Assembly: GCF_030718205.1 (NCBI RefSeq)
Contig: NZ_JAUZQF010000003.1
Coordinates: 372,001 to 436,000 of the forward strand
DNA length: 64,000 nucleotides
From: Nonomuraea turcica
Lineage (GTDB): Bacteria; Actinomycetota; Actinomycetes; Streptosporangiales; Streptosporangiaceae
Direction of reading: 5' to 3'
This document shows positions 24,881 through 34,002 of this stretch, piece after piece. The position numbers and the translations under genes are program-made. How positions within the stretch are numbered: position 1 is the stretch's first letter; every line of letters begins with the position of its first letter. Below the pieces are notes generated by a model. It saw only the letters and a program-made list of their open reading frames with translations, was not told where the DNA came from and searched no databases.

Positions 24881-25687
24881 CGAGGGCGGGGCCGGCTGAT
24901 GGCGCGGGTCGGCGAGCTCGTGGGCAGAGCGGGCGAGCCAGATCATCATCAGAGCGTCGGCCGCCACCGCGGCGTCGTCGGAGATGTGCCGCCCCGCGAG
25001 CGCGAACAGCAAGCCCACCAGCGGGAAAACGAACGGCACCACCAAGGCGGCGATGCCGTACACGACGGTGGCCCCGTGCCAGCGGCTGTCGTGCCGCTGC
25101 GCCCGTAGGACCAGCACCGTCCAGATCAGCCCCGCCACGCCACAGATGACGGCCAGCCAGCCGGGCACGGGCCAGTCGAGAACGTCGAGCACCTCGATGG
25201 CGGCGACGCCTCCGAACGCCAGCACACCCGCGGCCCGCGCACCTTCGGCGAACTCCAGGTTGCGTCCCAGCACCGGCTGGAACAGCAACACGACCACCCA
25301 CATCACCATGGCGTCGAGCACCGCCGCCCACCACGGCCAGGCCGGCGCGAGGGCGTAAAGCAGCGAGGACGCCGCCGCGGCGTACAGCGCCACCCGCAGC
25401 CGCCGCTCGTTCCGGTCTAGCTCCGGCGGCGGCGCCGCCAGCGGCCCGCGCATGCTCTGCCACAGCGCCCACGCCCACGGCAGGCCGGCCAGGACCAGGA
25501 TGAGCACGTTCGGCAACGTCACAGCGACGCTGTCGCTCACCTCCGTGAACAGCGTCAAGCGCCACAACGCGCCCAGGTCGCCGGCGGTCAGTGCGATGAC
25601 GGCGGCGACCGCCAGCGCGACGATGTACACACCTGTGATGAGCAGGGCGGGAATGCCTAAGCGGTAGCGACGGGGCACGTGACACAT
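24851..25687 (-). CDS. polytopic membrane protein of unknown function
   Basis: 278 residues with about seven or eight hydrophobic segments, the first being IPALLITGVYIVALAVAAVI. A cytoplasmic loop ELDRNERRLR separates the first two from the rest, and the C-terminus HELADPRHQPAPPSPLPTQP is Pro-rich. No transporter, enzyme or sensor motif is recognised. Its 3' end forms one arm of a long hairpin. A start further upstream is possible. Confidence 0.75.
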   Translation of the reverse strand: MCHVPRRYRLGIPALLITGVYIVALAVAAVIALTAGDLGALWRLTLFTEVSDSVAVTLPNVLILVLAGLPWAWALWQSMRGPLAAPPPELDRNERRLRVALYAAAASSLLYALAPAWPWWAAVLDAMVMWVVVLLFQPVLGRNLEFAEGARAAGVLAFGGVAAIEVLDVLDWPVPGWLAVICGVAGLIWTVLVLRAQRHDSRWHGATVVYGIAALVVPFVFPLVGLLFALAGRHISDDAAVAADALMMIWLARSAHELADPRHQPAPPSPLPTQPSTP

Positions 25688-25807
25688 CCGGGGGGCGCAA
25701 GGGGGGACGCCTCACCTTAGCGAGTCGGCGGCATGAAGTCGATCAAGCGCCGCGGCACTCCCCGACGCGGGGGAAGGTCAGGTGGCGGGGGATGCGCAAG
25801 CCCTTAC

Positions 25808-27064
25808 TCAGTCCTCGCCCTGGAGGGTGGTCTCGGCGAGCCGGTTGGCCAGGTAGCGGCGTTCGGCCTCGGTGGGGGCCAGGGCGAGTGCCTCGCGGTA
25901 GGCCTCGGCGGCCTCGGTGCGGCGGCCGAGGCGGCGGAGCAGGTCGGCGCGGGTGGCGGGCAGCAGGTGGTAGCCGGTCAGGTCGCCCGAGGCGTGGAGG
26001 GTTTCCACCAGCTCGAGTCCGGCCGCGGGGCCGTCGGCCATCGCCACGGCCACCGCCTGGTTCAGCTTCACCACCGGGGATGGTACGACCCGTACCAGCT
26101 GTCCGTAGAGTTCGGCGATCTGCGCCCAGTCGGTATCAGCGGCGTCGGCGACCGTGGCGTGACAGGCCGCGATGGCGGCCTGCAGCTGGTACGGACCGGG
26201 CCGGTCGCGCCGGAGAGCCGTCTCCAGGACGGCGACACCCTCGTCGATCTCGCCCTGGTTCCACCGGGTACGGTCCTGGTGGTCCAATGTCACCAGGTCG
26301 CCGGCGGCGTCGACACGGGTCGCGCGGCGGGAGTGGTGCAGCAGCATGAGCGCGACCAGGCCGTACGTTTCGGGCTCATCCGGCATCAGCCGCGCGAGCA
26401 GGCGGGCGAGACGAATGGCCTCGGCGCACAGGTCCCAGCGCATCAGGTCGGCGCCCGTGCTGGCGGAATAGCCCTCGTTGAACAGCAGATACAGGACGGC
26501 GAGCACCGCGCCGGTCCGTTCCGGCAACAGGTGAGCCGGCGGCACCCGGTACGGAATCCCGGCATTGCTGATCTTGCCCTTGGCCCGGACCAGGCGCTTG
26601 GCCATCGTCGCCTCGGTGACCAGGAAGGCCCGGGCGATCTCGGCGGTGGTCATGCCGGTCAGGGTGCGCAGCGTCAGGGCCACCCGTGCCTCCAGCGGCA
26701 GCGCCGGATGGCAGCAGGTGAAGATCAACCGCAGCCGGTCGTCCTGAACACCGCTGTCGTCCTCGCTGGAGCCGAAGGCGTTATGAACGGACGCCATCGT
26801 GGCCACCTCCCGTAGCTTGGCCGCCTCGGTCGTCCTGCGGCGCAACCGGTCCACCGCCCGGTTGCGCGCCGTCGTGGTGAGCCAGGCGCCGGGGCGGTGC
26901 GGGAGGCCGTCGCGCGGCCAGCGCTCCAGCGCCAGCGCGAAGGCCTCCTGCGCGCACTCCTCGGCCAGATCCCAGTCGCCGGTCACCCGGATCAGGGCCG
27001 CGACGATGCGGCCCCATTCCTGGCGGAAGGCCTCGGCGACCGCCGCCTCGACCTCGGCGGTCAC
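25808..27064 (-). CDS. ECF-type RNA polymerase sigma factor with C-terminal TPR-like domain (DUF6596)
   Basis: 418 residues from GTG 27064, which overlaps the YCII stop as GTGA. Region 2 includes CAQEAFALALERWPRDGLPH and TTTARNRAVDRLRRRT; region 4 is LTGMTTAEIARAFLVTEATM. The long C-terminal extension has TPR-like helices (ETYGLVALMLLHHSRRATR, RRTEAAEAYREALAL). This is the sigma subgroup genetically tied to YCII proteins and lacking a classical anti-sigma factor; the neighbour fits. Confidence 0.93.
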   Translation of the reverse strand: MTAEVEAAVAEAFRQEWGRIVAALIRVTGDWDLAEECAQEAFALALERWPRDGLPHRPGAWLTTTARNRAVDRLRRRTTEAAKLREVATMASVHNAFGSSEDDSGVQDDRLRLIFTCCHPALPLEARVALTLRTLTGMTTAEIARAFLVTEATMAKRLVRAKGKISNAGIPYRVPPAHLLPERTGAVLAVLYLLFNEGYSASTGADLMRWDLCAEAIRLARLLARLMPDEPETYGLVALMLLHHSRRATRVDAAGDLVTLDHQDRTRWNQGEIDEGVAVLETALRRDRPGPYQLQAAIAACHATVADAADTDWAQIAELYGQLVRVVPSPVVKLNQAVAVAMADGPAAGLELVETLHASGDLTGYHLLPATRADLLRRLGRRTEAAEAYREALALAPTEAERRYLANRLAETTLQGED

Positions 27065-27387
27065 TCCTCCCAAAGCGGCCTCACCTCTACCCATCCGAAC
27101 CTGGCGGACGGATGCTTGGACGCGATCTCGATCGCCTCGTCGAGGTTGTCGCACTCGATCAGGTCGAAGCCGCCGATCTGCTCCTTGGTCTCGGCGAACG
27201 GCCCGTCGGACAGCAGCACCTCATCGCCACGCACCCGGACGGTCGTGGCGTCACTGCCTGGCCGCAGGCGCGCACCTTGAAGACGTACGCCCCGGTCGTC
27301 CATCTCCCGCACCCATGACGCGGGGTCGGCGTCCTGTATGGGCACTCCGACGGACTCGTTGTCGCAGACGAACATCACGTACCGCAC
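27061..27387 (-). CDS. YCII-related protein
   Basis: 108 residues from GTG 27387 with a strong AGGAGG site. VRYVMFVCDNESVGV starts the dimeric alpha-beta barrel and DGPFAETKEQIGGFDLIECD is the conserved YCII/DGPF motif. HPSARFGWVEVRPLWEE closes it. It is cotranscribed with, and overlaps by 4 nt, the sigma factor, and is thought to be a partner or modulator in this widespread gene pair. Confidence 0.93.
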   Translation of the reverse strand: MRYVMFVCDNESVGVPIQDADPASWVREMDDRGVRLQGARLRPGSDATTVRVRGDEVLLSDGPFAETKEQIGGFDLIECDNLDEAIEIASKHPSARFGWVEVRPLWEE

Positions 27388-27395
27388 GGTTCCTC

Positions 27396-27563
27396 CTAGG
27401 AGATCGGCTTGACTGTACGACGGGCGAGCATGCCCACGAAAGGCAGTCTGAATGTCCTGGTCCTCCGCTGCTTGATGCCCTTGACCGGGGCGTTGGGCAA
27501 CGCGGAGCGGGCCAGCTCGTTGCGGGGTCGCAGAGCGTAGGTGGCGGCGAGCAGATCAGGCAT
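27396..27563 (-). CDS. small hypothetical protein, possible gene remnant
   Basis: 55 residues from ATG 27563: it begins MPDLLAATYALRPRNELA and ends MLARRTVKPIS, strongly basic. The ending resembles the C-terminus of a larger flavoprotein or membrane enzyme, but I cannot name it. It ends 8 nt before the YCII start, so it may be an upstream open frame of that operon or the leftover of a deleted gene. Confidence 0.35.
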   Translation of the reverse strand: MPDLLAATYALRPRNELARSALPNAPVKGIKQRRTRTFRLPFVGMLARRTVKPIS

Positions 27564-27732
27564 GACGGGCCCTCCCATCCAGCGCCACTGCGGGCGCTTC
27601 GCGATTTCTTGTGACACCCCAACGACGAACGGGAGAGCCCGCGATGGACAGCGGGCGGTGGATATTCGAGCCTCGCCCCTGACCTGCACCGGGCCGGTGA
27701 ACCCTACCCACGTATGGTTCATGCGTGCTAAC

Positions 27733-27750
27733 TTGAACATGAGTGTTCAA
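27733..27750. promoter_or_regulatory. perfect inverted repeat upstream of the DHA2 exporter
   Basis: TTGAACATGAGTGTTCAA (TTGAAC, 6-nt spacer, GTTCAA), ending 15 nt before the exporter start and just before its AAGGAGG site. It fits a TetR- or MarR-type operator; no regulator gene is immediately upstream. Confidence 0.7.
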
Positions 27751-27765
27751 CTTAAGGAGGTTCGG

Positions 27766-29181
27766 ATGAGTCTCGACACGGCTCCCATCAAGGTGCGCGC
27801 CGGCGGATGGGGCGTGCTGGTGCTGCTGTGCCTGGCGCAGTTCATGCTGATCGTGGACATCACGGTCGTACAGGTGGCGTTGCCGACCATCGGCACGGAC
27901 CTCGCGCTCGACCGTGAGTCGCTGACATGGGTGGTGACCACGTACACGCTCTGCTTCGGCGGCCTGATGGTGCTCGGAGGGCGGCTGTCCGACGCGTTGG
28001 GTGCGCGCCGCACCCTCCTCGCAGGACTCGGGCTGTTCACGGCGGCCTCGCTGATGTGCGGGCTGGCCGGCAGCGGCACGATGCTCATCGCCGGAAGGGC
28101 GCTGCAGGGCGTCGGCGCGGCGTTGCTCTCGCCGGCGGCGCTGGCCGTCGTCACCGCCACGTTCCACGGTGAGCGGCGCGGGCGGGCGCTCGGCGTCTGG
28201 GCGGCCATCGGCGGCACGGGCGCGGCCCTCGGCGTGCTGCTCGGCGGCGTGCTGACCGCGGGGCCGGGGTGGACGTGGGTGTTCTTCGTGAACGTTCCGA
28301 TCGGGCTGGCGGTGCTCGCGGCCGTGCCCCTCGTGGTGCCGCCCACGCCCGGGCGGAGCGAGCGGGTCGACGTGCCCGGCGCGCTGCTGGTCACGCTGGC
28401 GACGGCGCTGCTGATCTACGGGCTGGTGACGGCGGGCGACGCCGGCTGGGGGGCGATGGGCACGGTGCTGCCGCTGGTCGGGGCCGCGCTGCTCTACGTC
28501 GTGTTCGTGGTGGTCGAGCGGTCGGTACGGTCACCGCTGATGCGCGCCGAGACCATGGCCAGGCGGCCGGTGATCTCGGGGACGTTCGTCATGCTGGTGG
28601 CGACCGGCCTGATGCTGGGCCTGTTCTTCGTCAGCTCGCTCTACCTTCAGCACGTGCTGCGCTTCAGCGCGTTGGAGACCGGGCTGCTCTTCCTGCCGGT
28701 GGCCATCGCGATCACGATCGGGGCGCAGCTCGGCGGACATCTCATCGGCAGGATCGGCGGACGGCCGGTGGCGGTGGCGTCCTTCGTGGTCACGGCGGCG
28801 GGGGCGGCGCTGATGACCCGCATCTCGCCCGACGCGAGCGCGTACACCACCTTGTTGCCGGGGTTCGTGCTGGCCGCGCTGGGCATCGGGCCGGCGTTCG
28901 TGACGGCCACCATGACCACCATGGCGAACATCCCGCCCGGCGAGAACGGCGTCGCCTCCGGCGTGATCAACACCTTCCACGAGCTCGGCGGCTCGATCGG
29001 CGTGGCCGTCGTCTCCACTGTCGCCGCGTCAAGCCTCGTGCCCGGCTCGGCAGGGGGCATCGGCGGCTTCGTGGCCGGGCTCACGCTGTGCGCCGTCGTC
29101 GCGGGCGTCGCGGCCGCCGTCGCGCTGGGCCTGGTGCCGGCGGGCAAGCCGGCGACGGCGTTCGTCGGCCACGGCCACTGA
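27766..29181 (+). CDS. MFS drug exporter, DHA2 (14-TM) family
   Basis: 471 residues from ATG 27766, 6 nt after AAGGAGG. Fourteen hydrophobic segments are apparent. Motif A is LGGRLSDALGARRTLLAG, the antiporter motif C region is GGTGAALGVLLGG, and the N-terminal FMLIVDITVVQVALPTIG is the DHA2 motif in TM1. It exports toxic compounds in exchange for protons; specificity is not predictable. A palindrome covers its leader and a TetR gene follows on the same strand. Confidence 0.92.
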   Translation: MSLDTAPIKVRAGGWGVLVLLCLAQFMLIVDITVVQVALPTIGTDLALDRESLTWVVTTYTLCFGGLMVLGGRLSDALGARRTLLAGLGLFTAASLMCGLAGSGTMLIAGRALQGVGAALLSPAALAVVTATFHGERRGRALGVWAAIGGTGAALGVLLGGVLTAGPGWTWVFFVNVPIGLAVLAAVPLVVPPTPGRSERVDVPGALLVTLATALLIYGLVTAGDAGWGAMGTVLPLVGAALLYVVFVVVERSVRSPLMRAETMARRPVISGTFVMLVATGLMLGLFFVSSLYLQHVLRFSALETGLLFLPVAIAITIGAQLGGHLIGRIGGRPVAVASFVVTAAGAALMTRISPDASAYTTLLPGFVLAALGIGPAFVTATMTTMANIPPGENGVASGVINTFHELGGSIGVAVVSTVAASSLVPGSAGGIGGFVAGLTLCAVVAGVAAAVALGLVPAGKPATAFVGHGH

Positions 29182-29244
29182 CCGCCCCGGGCGGGCTCGC
29201 GGTTCCTCGGACCCATCCGCGTGCCACCAGATCGTGGAGCTGCG

Positions 29245-29283
29245 ATACATCATGTCTGTATCAATACATCCTGTCTTGATACA
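29245..29283. promoter_or_regulatory. tandem 19-bp repeat and inverted repeat, TetR operator
   Basis: Two direct copies starting ATACATC (29245-29263 and 29264-29282) match at 14 of 19 positions. They also make inverted repeats GATACA/TGTATC (29244-29262) and TGTATCA/TGATACA (29257-29283). They cover the -35 region of the TetR gene. Confidence 0.65.
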
Positions 29284-29292
29284 GGTGTGGCG

Positions 29293-29298
29293 TATGCT
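29293..29298 (+). promoter_or_regulatory. -10 element of the TetR gene, apparently leaderless
   Basis: TATGCT ends 6 nt before the GTG start at 29305, so transcription would begin at or next to the start codon. No clear -35 box is seen; the tandem operator occupies that place. Confidence 0.5.
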
Positions 29299-29304
29299 CT
29301 GAGT

Positions 29305-29883
29305 GTGCCGAGGCTGTGGAACGAGACGATCGAGGCCCATCGCCGTGACGTCCGCGACGCGATCCTCCACCACACGTCGGCGCTCGTGTCCGAGCACGGG
29401 CTGCGATCGGTCACCATGTCCCAGATCGCGGAGAGGATCGGGATCGGGCGCGCGACCCTCTACAAATACTTCCCGGACGTCGAATCGATCCTGCTCGCCT
29501 GGCACGAGCGGCAGGTGACCGCACACCTGGAGCATCTCGCCAGGGTCCGCGATCAGGCCGGCGACGCCGAAGCGCGGCTCCACGCCGTCCTCGAGGCCTA
29601 TGCGCACATCACCCAGCAGTCGCGCGGGCACGGCGAGAGCGCGCGCATGGCGTTCCTGCACCGCGATGAGCAGCTCACCCGACCGCAGCGCCGGCTCCAC
29701 GACCTGATCCGGGACCTCCTGGCAGAAGGCGTGCGGACCGGCGCTTTCCGCGAGGACGTCGCGCCAGAAGAGCTCGCCGCCTACTGCCTCCATGCCGTTG
29801 CGGCGGCTGGAGATCTGCCGTCGCAGGACGCCGCCCACCGTCTGGTCACGGTCATCCTGGCCGGGCTCAGGCCTGCCACGTGA
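29305..29883 (+). CDS. TetR-family transcriptional regulator
   Basis: 192 residues from GTG 29305. The HTH region VSEHGLRSVTMSQIAERIG then GRATLYKYFPDVESILLAWH is canonical TetR_N. The C-terminal ligand domain is helical (HGESARMAFLHRDEQLTRPQ). It lies 123 nt downstream of the DHA2 exporter on the same strand with its own operator-bearing promoter, so it autoregulates and may control the exporter, although the exporter's palindrome has a different sequence. Confidence 0.92.
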   Translation: MPRLWNETIEAHRRDVRDAILHHTSALVSEHGLRSVTMSQIAERIGIGRATLYKYFPDVESILLAWHERQVTAHLEHLARVRDQAGDAEARLHAVLEAYAHITQQSRGHGESARMAFLHRDEQLTRPQRRLHDLIRDLLAEGVRTGAFREDVAPEELAAYCLHAVAAAGDLPSQDAAHRLVTVILAGLRPAT

Positions 29884-29934
29884 TGCTCACGTAGCCACCG
29901 AGCGCCGGCCAGGGGCAGCTTGGTCGCGTCGTGC

Positions 29935-31785
29935 TCAGGTGCACGTCAGGCGCGGCTCGGGCGCGTAAACGGTGTGGAACTTCTGCTTGCGCACTTCCTT
30001 GCCGCCCTGCCGGAAGATGCGCCACACATCGATGGAGAAACCCTCGGCGCCTTCCATCGGGATGCAGTCGGGATCGGTTTCGCTGAGCGTGTCGAACGGC
30101 TTGACGTCATAACGAGGCGAGGTCTCCGACTCGATGGTGAAGCGCTGCGTGCTCCAGAACTCAACGGTGACGGAGGTGCTGGTGTAGGAGGTCTTGATCA
30201 GCACTCCATAGGGGGAGTCGTTGCGCCACCGGAAGTCCGGCTGAGGATAGGAAACCGTGGACTCCCGCCCCGCCGGGTAGCGCGAGATGTAGTACTGGTG
30301 CGGCCGGTGCTGCACGTCCTCGAAACCGCCGAAGAACACCGCGTTGAACATGGTGGTGGCGAACTGCGACACACCGCCGCCGACATCGTTCACGAACCGG
30401 TTGTTGAGGATCATCGGCGCCTCGACGAACCCCCGCGCCTTGTCGCGCTTGCCGACGATCCCGTTGAGCGAGAACGTCTCACCGGGCTTGACCACGTATC
30501 CATCCACGATGTCCGCGATGCGGTGGATATTGGTGACCCTGGGCGCGCAGCACGGGTGGTGGGTGGTGAAGGAGCTGACCTTCTTCTTGACGCCGAGCTT
30601 CCTGGCCAGCGCGGTGGTCACCCGAGGCTGCGTCTCGGTCACGGGCACCTTCACGCTGCGCCGGCCCGCCGCGAGGGCGGTGGAGATCGCCGTGCCGAGG
30701 CCCTTGGCGTCGATGCCGCGGCCCGGGCGCGCGGGAATGACCTGTGGCTTGCCTTTCACGATCTTGAAGGAGGCGTCTTGAGGGCGCTGGCTCTCGTCGA
30801 TGAGCTGCTTGTTCAGGTCGGGCAGGAGATCCTTGGCGTTGAGGACGGGGCGGAGGCCGCCCCGTCCGTCGGCGGCCCAGCGCAGTGCCCCGGCCACTTG
30901 AGACCCGGACAGTTCGGCGCTCTGATCGCCGTTCACGAGAGCAAGGGGGCCGGCGACCGCGGTACGGGCGAGGCCGCCGGCGATGCGCTGTACCTCGTCC
31001 GGCGAGGTCGCGGGCGGCCGTGAGCGCGTGGTGAGCGTGACCGAGGAGCCGCCGCTCAGGAAGGTGTCGCGGATGGTGTCCGCCGCGCCGGCTCGGTCGA
31101 GGACGCGGCCGGGTTTGGGGACGATCGGCTGCGGCTGCGTTCCCTTGTAGCGCACGCCGCCCTCACGGGGTTTGGCGTCGACGGTACGCGCCAACTTGGC
31201 GAGTTCGCCGGTGAGGCGAGCCTCGTCGAGTGCGATGCGGGGGCGCAGCTCGCGCCGGCCGGAGCCGAACAGCGAGCGCACCACCCCAGCCGGGGTGCTC
31301 GCGCCGTCCAGCGCCGCCTCGACCGATGCCGGGACGTCCACCCCTATCCCCAGCTCGGAGGGCGTCCGCCGGATCGATTTGCCGGCGGCCGACAGCGTCA
31401 GTGGGCGGGCCAGGCGCGCGCCGAACTCGCGCTCCAGTCGCGTACGGGCCTCAGCCTCGGACAGGCCACCGACCTCCACGCCACCGATCCGCGTGCCGCG
31501 CGGCACTTCACCGGCCAGCGCAATCGCGGGTATCGCATAGGCCAGGACGACCACTGAGCCCAGAGCCGCCACGATGACGGCGACCCGGCGCCGTCCGGAC
31601 GGGGCGCCCCTGGCCGGGCCTTCCTGACGGTCGATGACGCCGCGCCGGCTCACTACAGGTTCCACGGGACGGTGGTCGTGCGTGGTCGGGGGCTGGCATC
31701 GCGCATGCGGAGCATAGTAGTAGCCATCGTAGATGGCCTCCTCTGATGGCTCGGCGCTCGAGCCGTTCGTTCGAGGCCTCTCCAT
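29935..31785 (-). CDS. VanW family protein with peptidoglycan-binding-like repeats
   Basis: 616 residues. A cytoplasmic tail of about 65 residues precedes one membrane segment (VAVIVAALGSVVVLAYAIPA). Two PG_binding_4-type domains follow (LSEAEARTRLEREFGARLAR; TAVAGPLALVNGDQSAELSG), then the VanW domain with GETFSLNGIVGKRDKARGF and FVNDVGGGVSQFATTMFNAV. Such proteins are exported and thought to act on the cell wall; VanW itself has no proven activity and here no vancomycin genes are nearby. It converges on the TetR gene. Confidence 0.9.
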   Translation of the reverse strand: MERPRTNGSSAEPSEEAIYDGYYYAPHARCQPPTTHDHRPVEPVVSRRGVIDRQEGPARGAPSGRRRVAVIVAALGSVVVLAYAIPAIALAGEVPRGTRIGGVEVGGLSEAEARTRLEREFGARLARPLTLSAAGKSIRRTPSELGIGVDVPASVEAALDGASTPAGVVRSLFGSGRRELRPRIALDEARLTGELAKLARTVDAKPREGGVRYKGTQPQPIVPKPGRVLDRAGAADTIRDTFLSGGSSVTLTTRSRPPATSPDEVQRIAGGLARTAVAGPLALVNGDQSAELSGSQVAGALRWAADGRGGLRPVLNAKDLLPDLNKQLIDESQRPQDASFKIVKGKPQVIPARPGRGIDAKGLGTAISTALAAGRRSVKVPVTETQPRVTTALARKLGVKKKVSSFTTHHPCCAPRVTNIHRIADIVDGYVVKPGETFSLNGIVGKRDKARGFVEAPMILNNRFVNDVGGGVSQFATTMFNAVFFGGFEDVQHRPHQYYISRYPAGRESTVSYPQPDFRWRNDSPYGVLIKTSYTSTSVTVEFWSTQRFTIESETSPRYDVKPFDTLSETDPDCIPMEGAEGFSIDVWRIFRQGGKEVRKQKFHTVYAPEPRLTCT

Positions 31786-31844
31786 GACATACGGATGTCA
31801 GGGCGTCACGGCCCACTTTCACCCGGGCGTACGTGCTCACCGCG

Positions 31845-32633
31845 TCATGACAGGTCGGGCAGCCCCAGGTCCAGGTTGGGCCGGTCGATGCCGCCGTCCA
31901 CCTCCAGCACCTTGCCCGTCAGATAGCGGGCGGCCGGGGAGGCCAGGTAGAGCACCGCGGCCGCCACGTCCTCCGGCTCGCCAATCCGCCGCAGCGGTGT
32001 GGCCTGCTCCATCCGGGTGCGCAGGTCCTCGTCGTTCATGACGATGTCGAGCGCTGAGGTGGCCACCGCGCCGACGGCGACCGCGTTGACCCGCACGGCG
32101 GGGGCGAGGTCCAGGGCGGCCAGCCGGGTGTAGTGCGCGAGCGCTGCCTTGGCGGTGCCGTACGCCAGGTAGCCGCGGCCGGCCACGCGGCCCACGGCGG
32201 AGGAGACGTTCACGACCGCGCCGCCGCCCTCCAGCAGGTGGGGGACGGCGGCCCTGGTCAGCTCGTGCGCGATGCCGACGTTGAATTGAAACGCGTTCTC
32301 GAGGTGCTTGCGCTTCGTGTCGAGGAACGCTCGGGGCAGCGCGCCGCCCACGTTGTTCACGACGATGTCCAGCCGCCCGAAGGCGTCCGCGGCCCGCGCC
32401 GCGAGCGCCTCGGCGGTGCCTGGCACGGACAGGTCGCCGGGGACGACGAGGGCTCTCCGGCCCGCCTTCTCCACCTGGTCGGCGACCGCGCGGAGCTGCT
32501 CCTCGGTGCGTGCGCAGAGCACCACGTCCGCCCCTGCCTGGGCGAGGGCGACGGCGGTGGCGGCGCCGATGCCCCGGCCCGCGCCGGTGACGATCGCGGC
32601 GGCGCCGGTGATCTGGAAACGGTCCAGGATCAT
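31845..32633 (-). CDS. short-chain dehydrogenase/reductase
   Basis: 262 residues, classical SDR. The cofactor loop is [24 protein letters not shown] is the NNxG motif, and the catalytic Ser ([11 protein letters not shown]), Tyr and Lys ([11 protein letters not shown]) are present. [12 protein letters not shown] closes the fold as in FabG-like enzymes. The substrate cannot be predicted. It is monocistronic with what looks like a leaderless promoter. Confidence 0.92.
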   Translation of the reverse strand: MILDRFQITGAAAIVTGAGRGIGAATAVALAQAGADVVLCARTEEQLRAVADQVEKAGRRALVVPGDLSVPGTAEALAARAADAFGRLDIVVNNVGGALPRAFLDTKRKHLENAFQFNVGIAHELTRAAVPHLLEGGGAVVNVSSAVGRVAGRGYLAYGTAKAALAHYTRLAALDLAPAVRVNAVAVGAVATSALDIVMNDEDLRTRMEQATPLRRIGEPEDVAAAVLYLASPAARYLTGKVLEVDGGIDRPNLDLGLPDLS

Positions 32634-32639
32634 GCGCTC

Positions 32640-32668
32640 AGCCTAGGGCTGGCTATAACTTGTTTCAA
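32640..32668 (-). promoter_or_regulatory. promoter of the SDR gene, apparently leaderless
   Basis: Minus-strand -35 TTGAAA (32668-32663), 17-nt spacer, -10 TAGGCT (32645-32640), then only 6 nt to the ATG at 32633. Transcription would start at the start codon. Confidence 0.6.
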
Positions 32669-32760
32669 TGGACTTACCGCCTGCGCGGGCCGACGAGACG
32701 ATCGTGGTGTCGTCGCCGGCCCGCGCTGGTGCCGGACCTGTGGCCGGTCGGCTGTGGCGG

Positions 32761-33606
32761 TTACAGGTAGTCGTTCAGCCAGTTCTGCGCGACGGCGATG
32801 TCGATGCGCTGGTAGCCGCCGAGGTAGCGGCAGTTCTGCGTGTAGCCGTAGCTGGTCACCGCGACGAGGGAGCCCTTGAGGAACACGGGGCCGCCCGAGT
32901 CGCCGAAGCAGGTGCCACCGCCGCCGCGGGTGTCGTGGTAGTTGCCGTTGGCCTGGAGGATCTGCTCGGTGAGCTTCTGCCCGGGCTGAGTGGTGTAGCG
33001 GCGCTCCAGGGGGTAGCTCATCGGCTGCGGCTTCTGGGGGCCGGTGACCGGCTTACGCACCTCTGTGCCGTACCCGACGAAGTCGAACAGCGTCTTGCTC
33101 AGCGCCGGTGGGCCGTAGGCGTCGAGGAACCGCAAGGACGCGATCTTGGCCGGAGTGATCCCGGAGACCGCCTTGTCCAGGACGATCACGCCGACGTCGT
33201 TCCAGTTGTCGAGGTCGGTGAAGTTCGAGTACTGCGGGTGGGAGTGCGCCGTGCCGGACAGGGCGCCGGCGGCGGTGATCTCCGCAGCCGTGTAGCCCTT
33301 GCTCGGGTCGGCCGCCACGGGGAACGGCGCCGGGGGCTCCTTGGCGATCTCCGACTTGAACGTCACCAAGGTCTTGCCGAGTGTTCCCTCGGTACAGTGC
33401 GCGGCGGTGACGAGCACGGTCGGCGAGACCAGCGTCGCGGAGCACCGGAAGCGGCCGTCAGGCTGGTAGAACATGATCAGCCCGACATTGGGGTGGCGGT
33501 TTCCGTCGGGTTCTCCGCCGGTGATGGCTTGAGCGGGCATGGCGACGGTGAGCACGGCGAGGGCAGCGGTGAAGATCGCTGCGGCCAGACGAGTTAATGA
33601 TCGCAC
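32761..33606 (-). CDS. secreted trypsin-like serine protease
   Basis: 281 residues from GTG 33606, which has AGGAAAGG upstream. The signal peptide ends AMPAQA and the mature chain would begin ITGGEPDG, similar to the IVGG N-terminus of chymotrypsin-fold proteases, with no long propeptide. Catalytic residues: His70 in VTAAHC, Asp137 in NWNDVGV, Ser237 in CFGDSGGP. Probably an extracellular protease; the S1 pocket residue was not assigned. Confidence 0.9.
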   Translation of the reverse strand: MRSLTRLAAAIFTAALAVLTVAMPAQAITGGEPDGNRHPNVGLIMFYQPDGRFRCSATLVSPTVLVTAAHCTEGTLGKTLVTFKSEIAKEPPAPFPVAADPSKGYTAAEITAAGALSGTAHSHPQYSNFTDLDNWNDVGVIVLDKAVSGITPAKIASLRFLDAYGPPALSKTLFDFVGYGTEVRKPVTGPQKPQPMSYPLERRYTTQPGQKLTEQILQANGNYHDTRGGGGTCFGDSGGPVFLKGSLVAVTSYGYTQNCRYLGGYQRIDIAVAQNWLNDYL

Positions 33607-34002
33607 TGGGTAATTTTCCTTTCCTGATACTCGTGCTGTTCTGCCACTGATGTGCGCGCGGATCAAGTCCAGGAACCTGAGAGTCAGCTGTCAGCTTCGG
33701 GCACCGCGACGGCCGGTCGCCGCACAGTGTCTCGAACACCGCGTAGGTCACCCACCCAGCCGGGCACGTCCACCGGAGCCGGCACCACCAGCGTCGGCTT
33801 CCAAGTAAGCCGCTCGAACGGCGACACCGTACTTCCGTCCGGATACACCTGCGCCTGACAACCGGCACTCCCGGGCCTACCCGCCCCCGCGGGCAGAGCT
33901 ACGTGTGCCCGGTAGCCGCCCCGAGGTGGCCGGAAAATCGTTCGCTCTGCCGTACAGCCTCCGGCAGCATGGCCAAGGCGCTGTCGGCATTCGGGAGGGC
34001 GG
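33607..34002. other. 396-bp intergenic region between divergent protease and ABC exporter genes
   Basis: Holds the protease leader with its ribosome-binding site and the GGAGGG site for the exporter. No convincing promoter pair or operator was seen. A short plus-strand frame ending near 33858 (...SNGDTVLPSGYTCA) has protein-like composition and might be a gene tail, but nothing upstream continues it. Confidence 0.4.

Noticed and set aside
29935..31785. Vancomycin-resistance role for the VanW gene
   Set aside because: No VanH/A/X/R/S genes are nearby and VanW-domain proteins are common in actinomycetes without that resistance.
33690..33858. Short plus-strand frame ending SNGDTVLPSGYTCA as a gene fragment
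   Set aside because: No start, no ribosome-binding site and no upstream continuation in any frame; too little to call a pseudogene.
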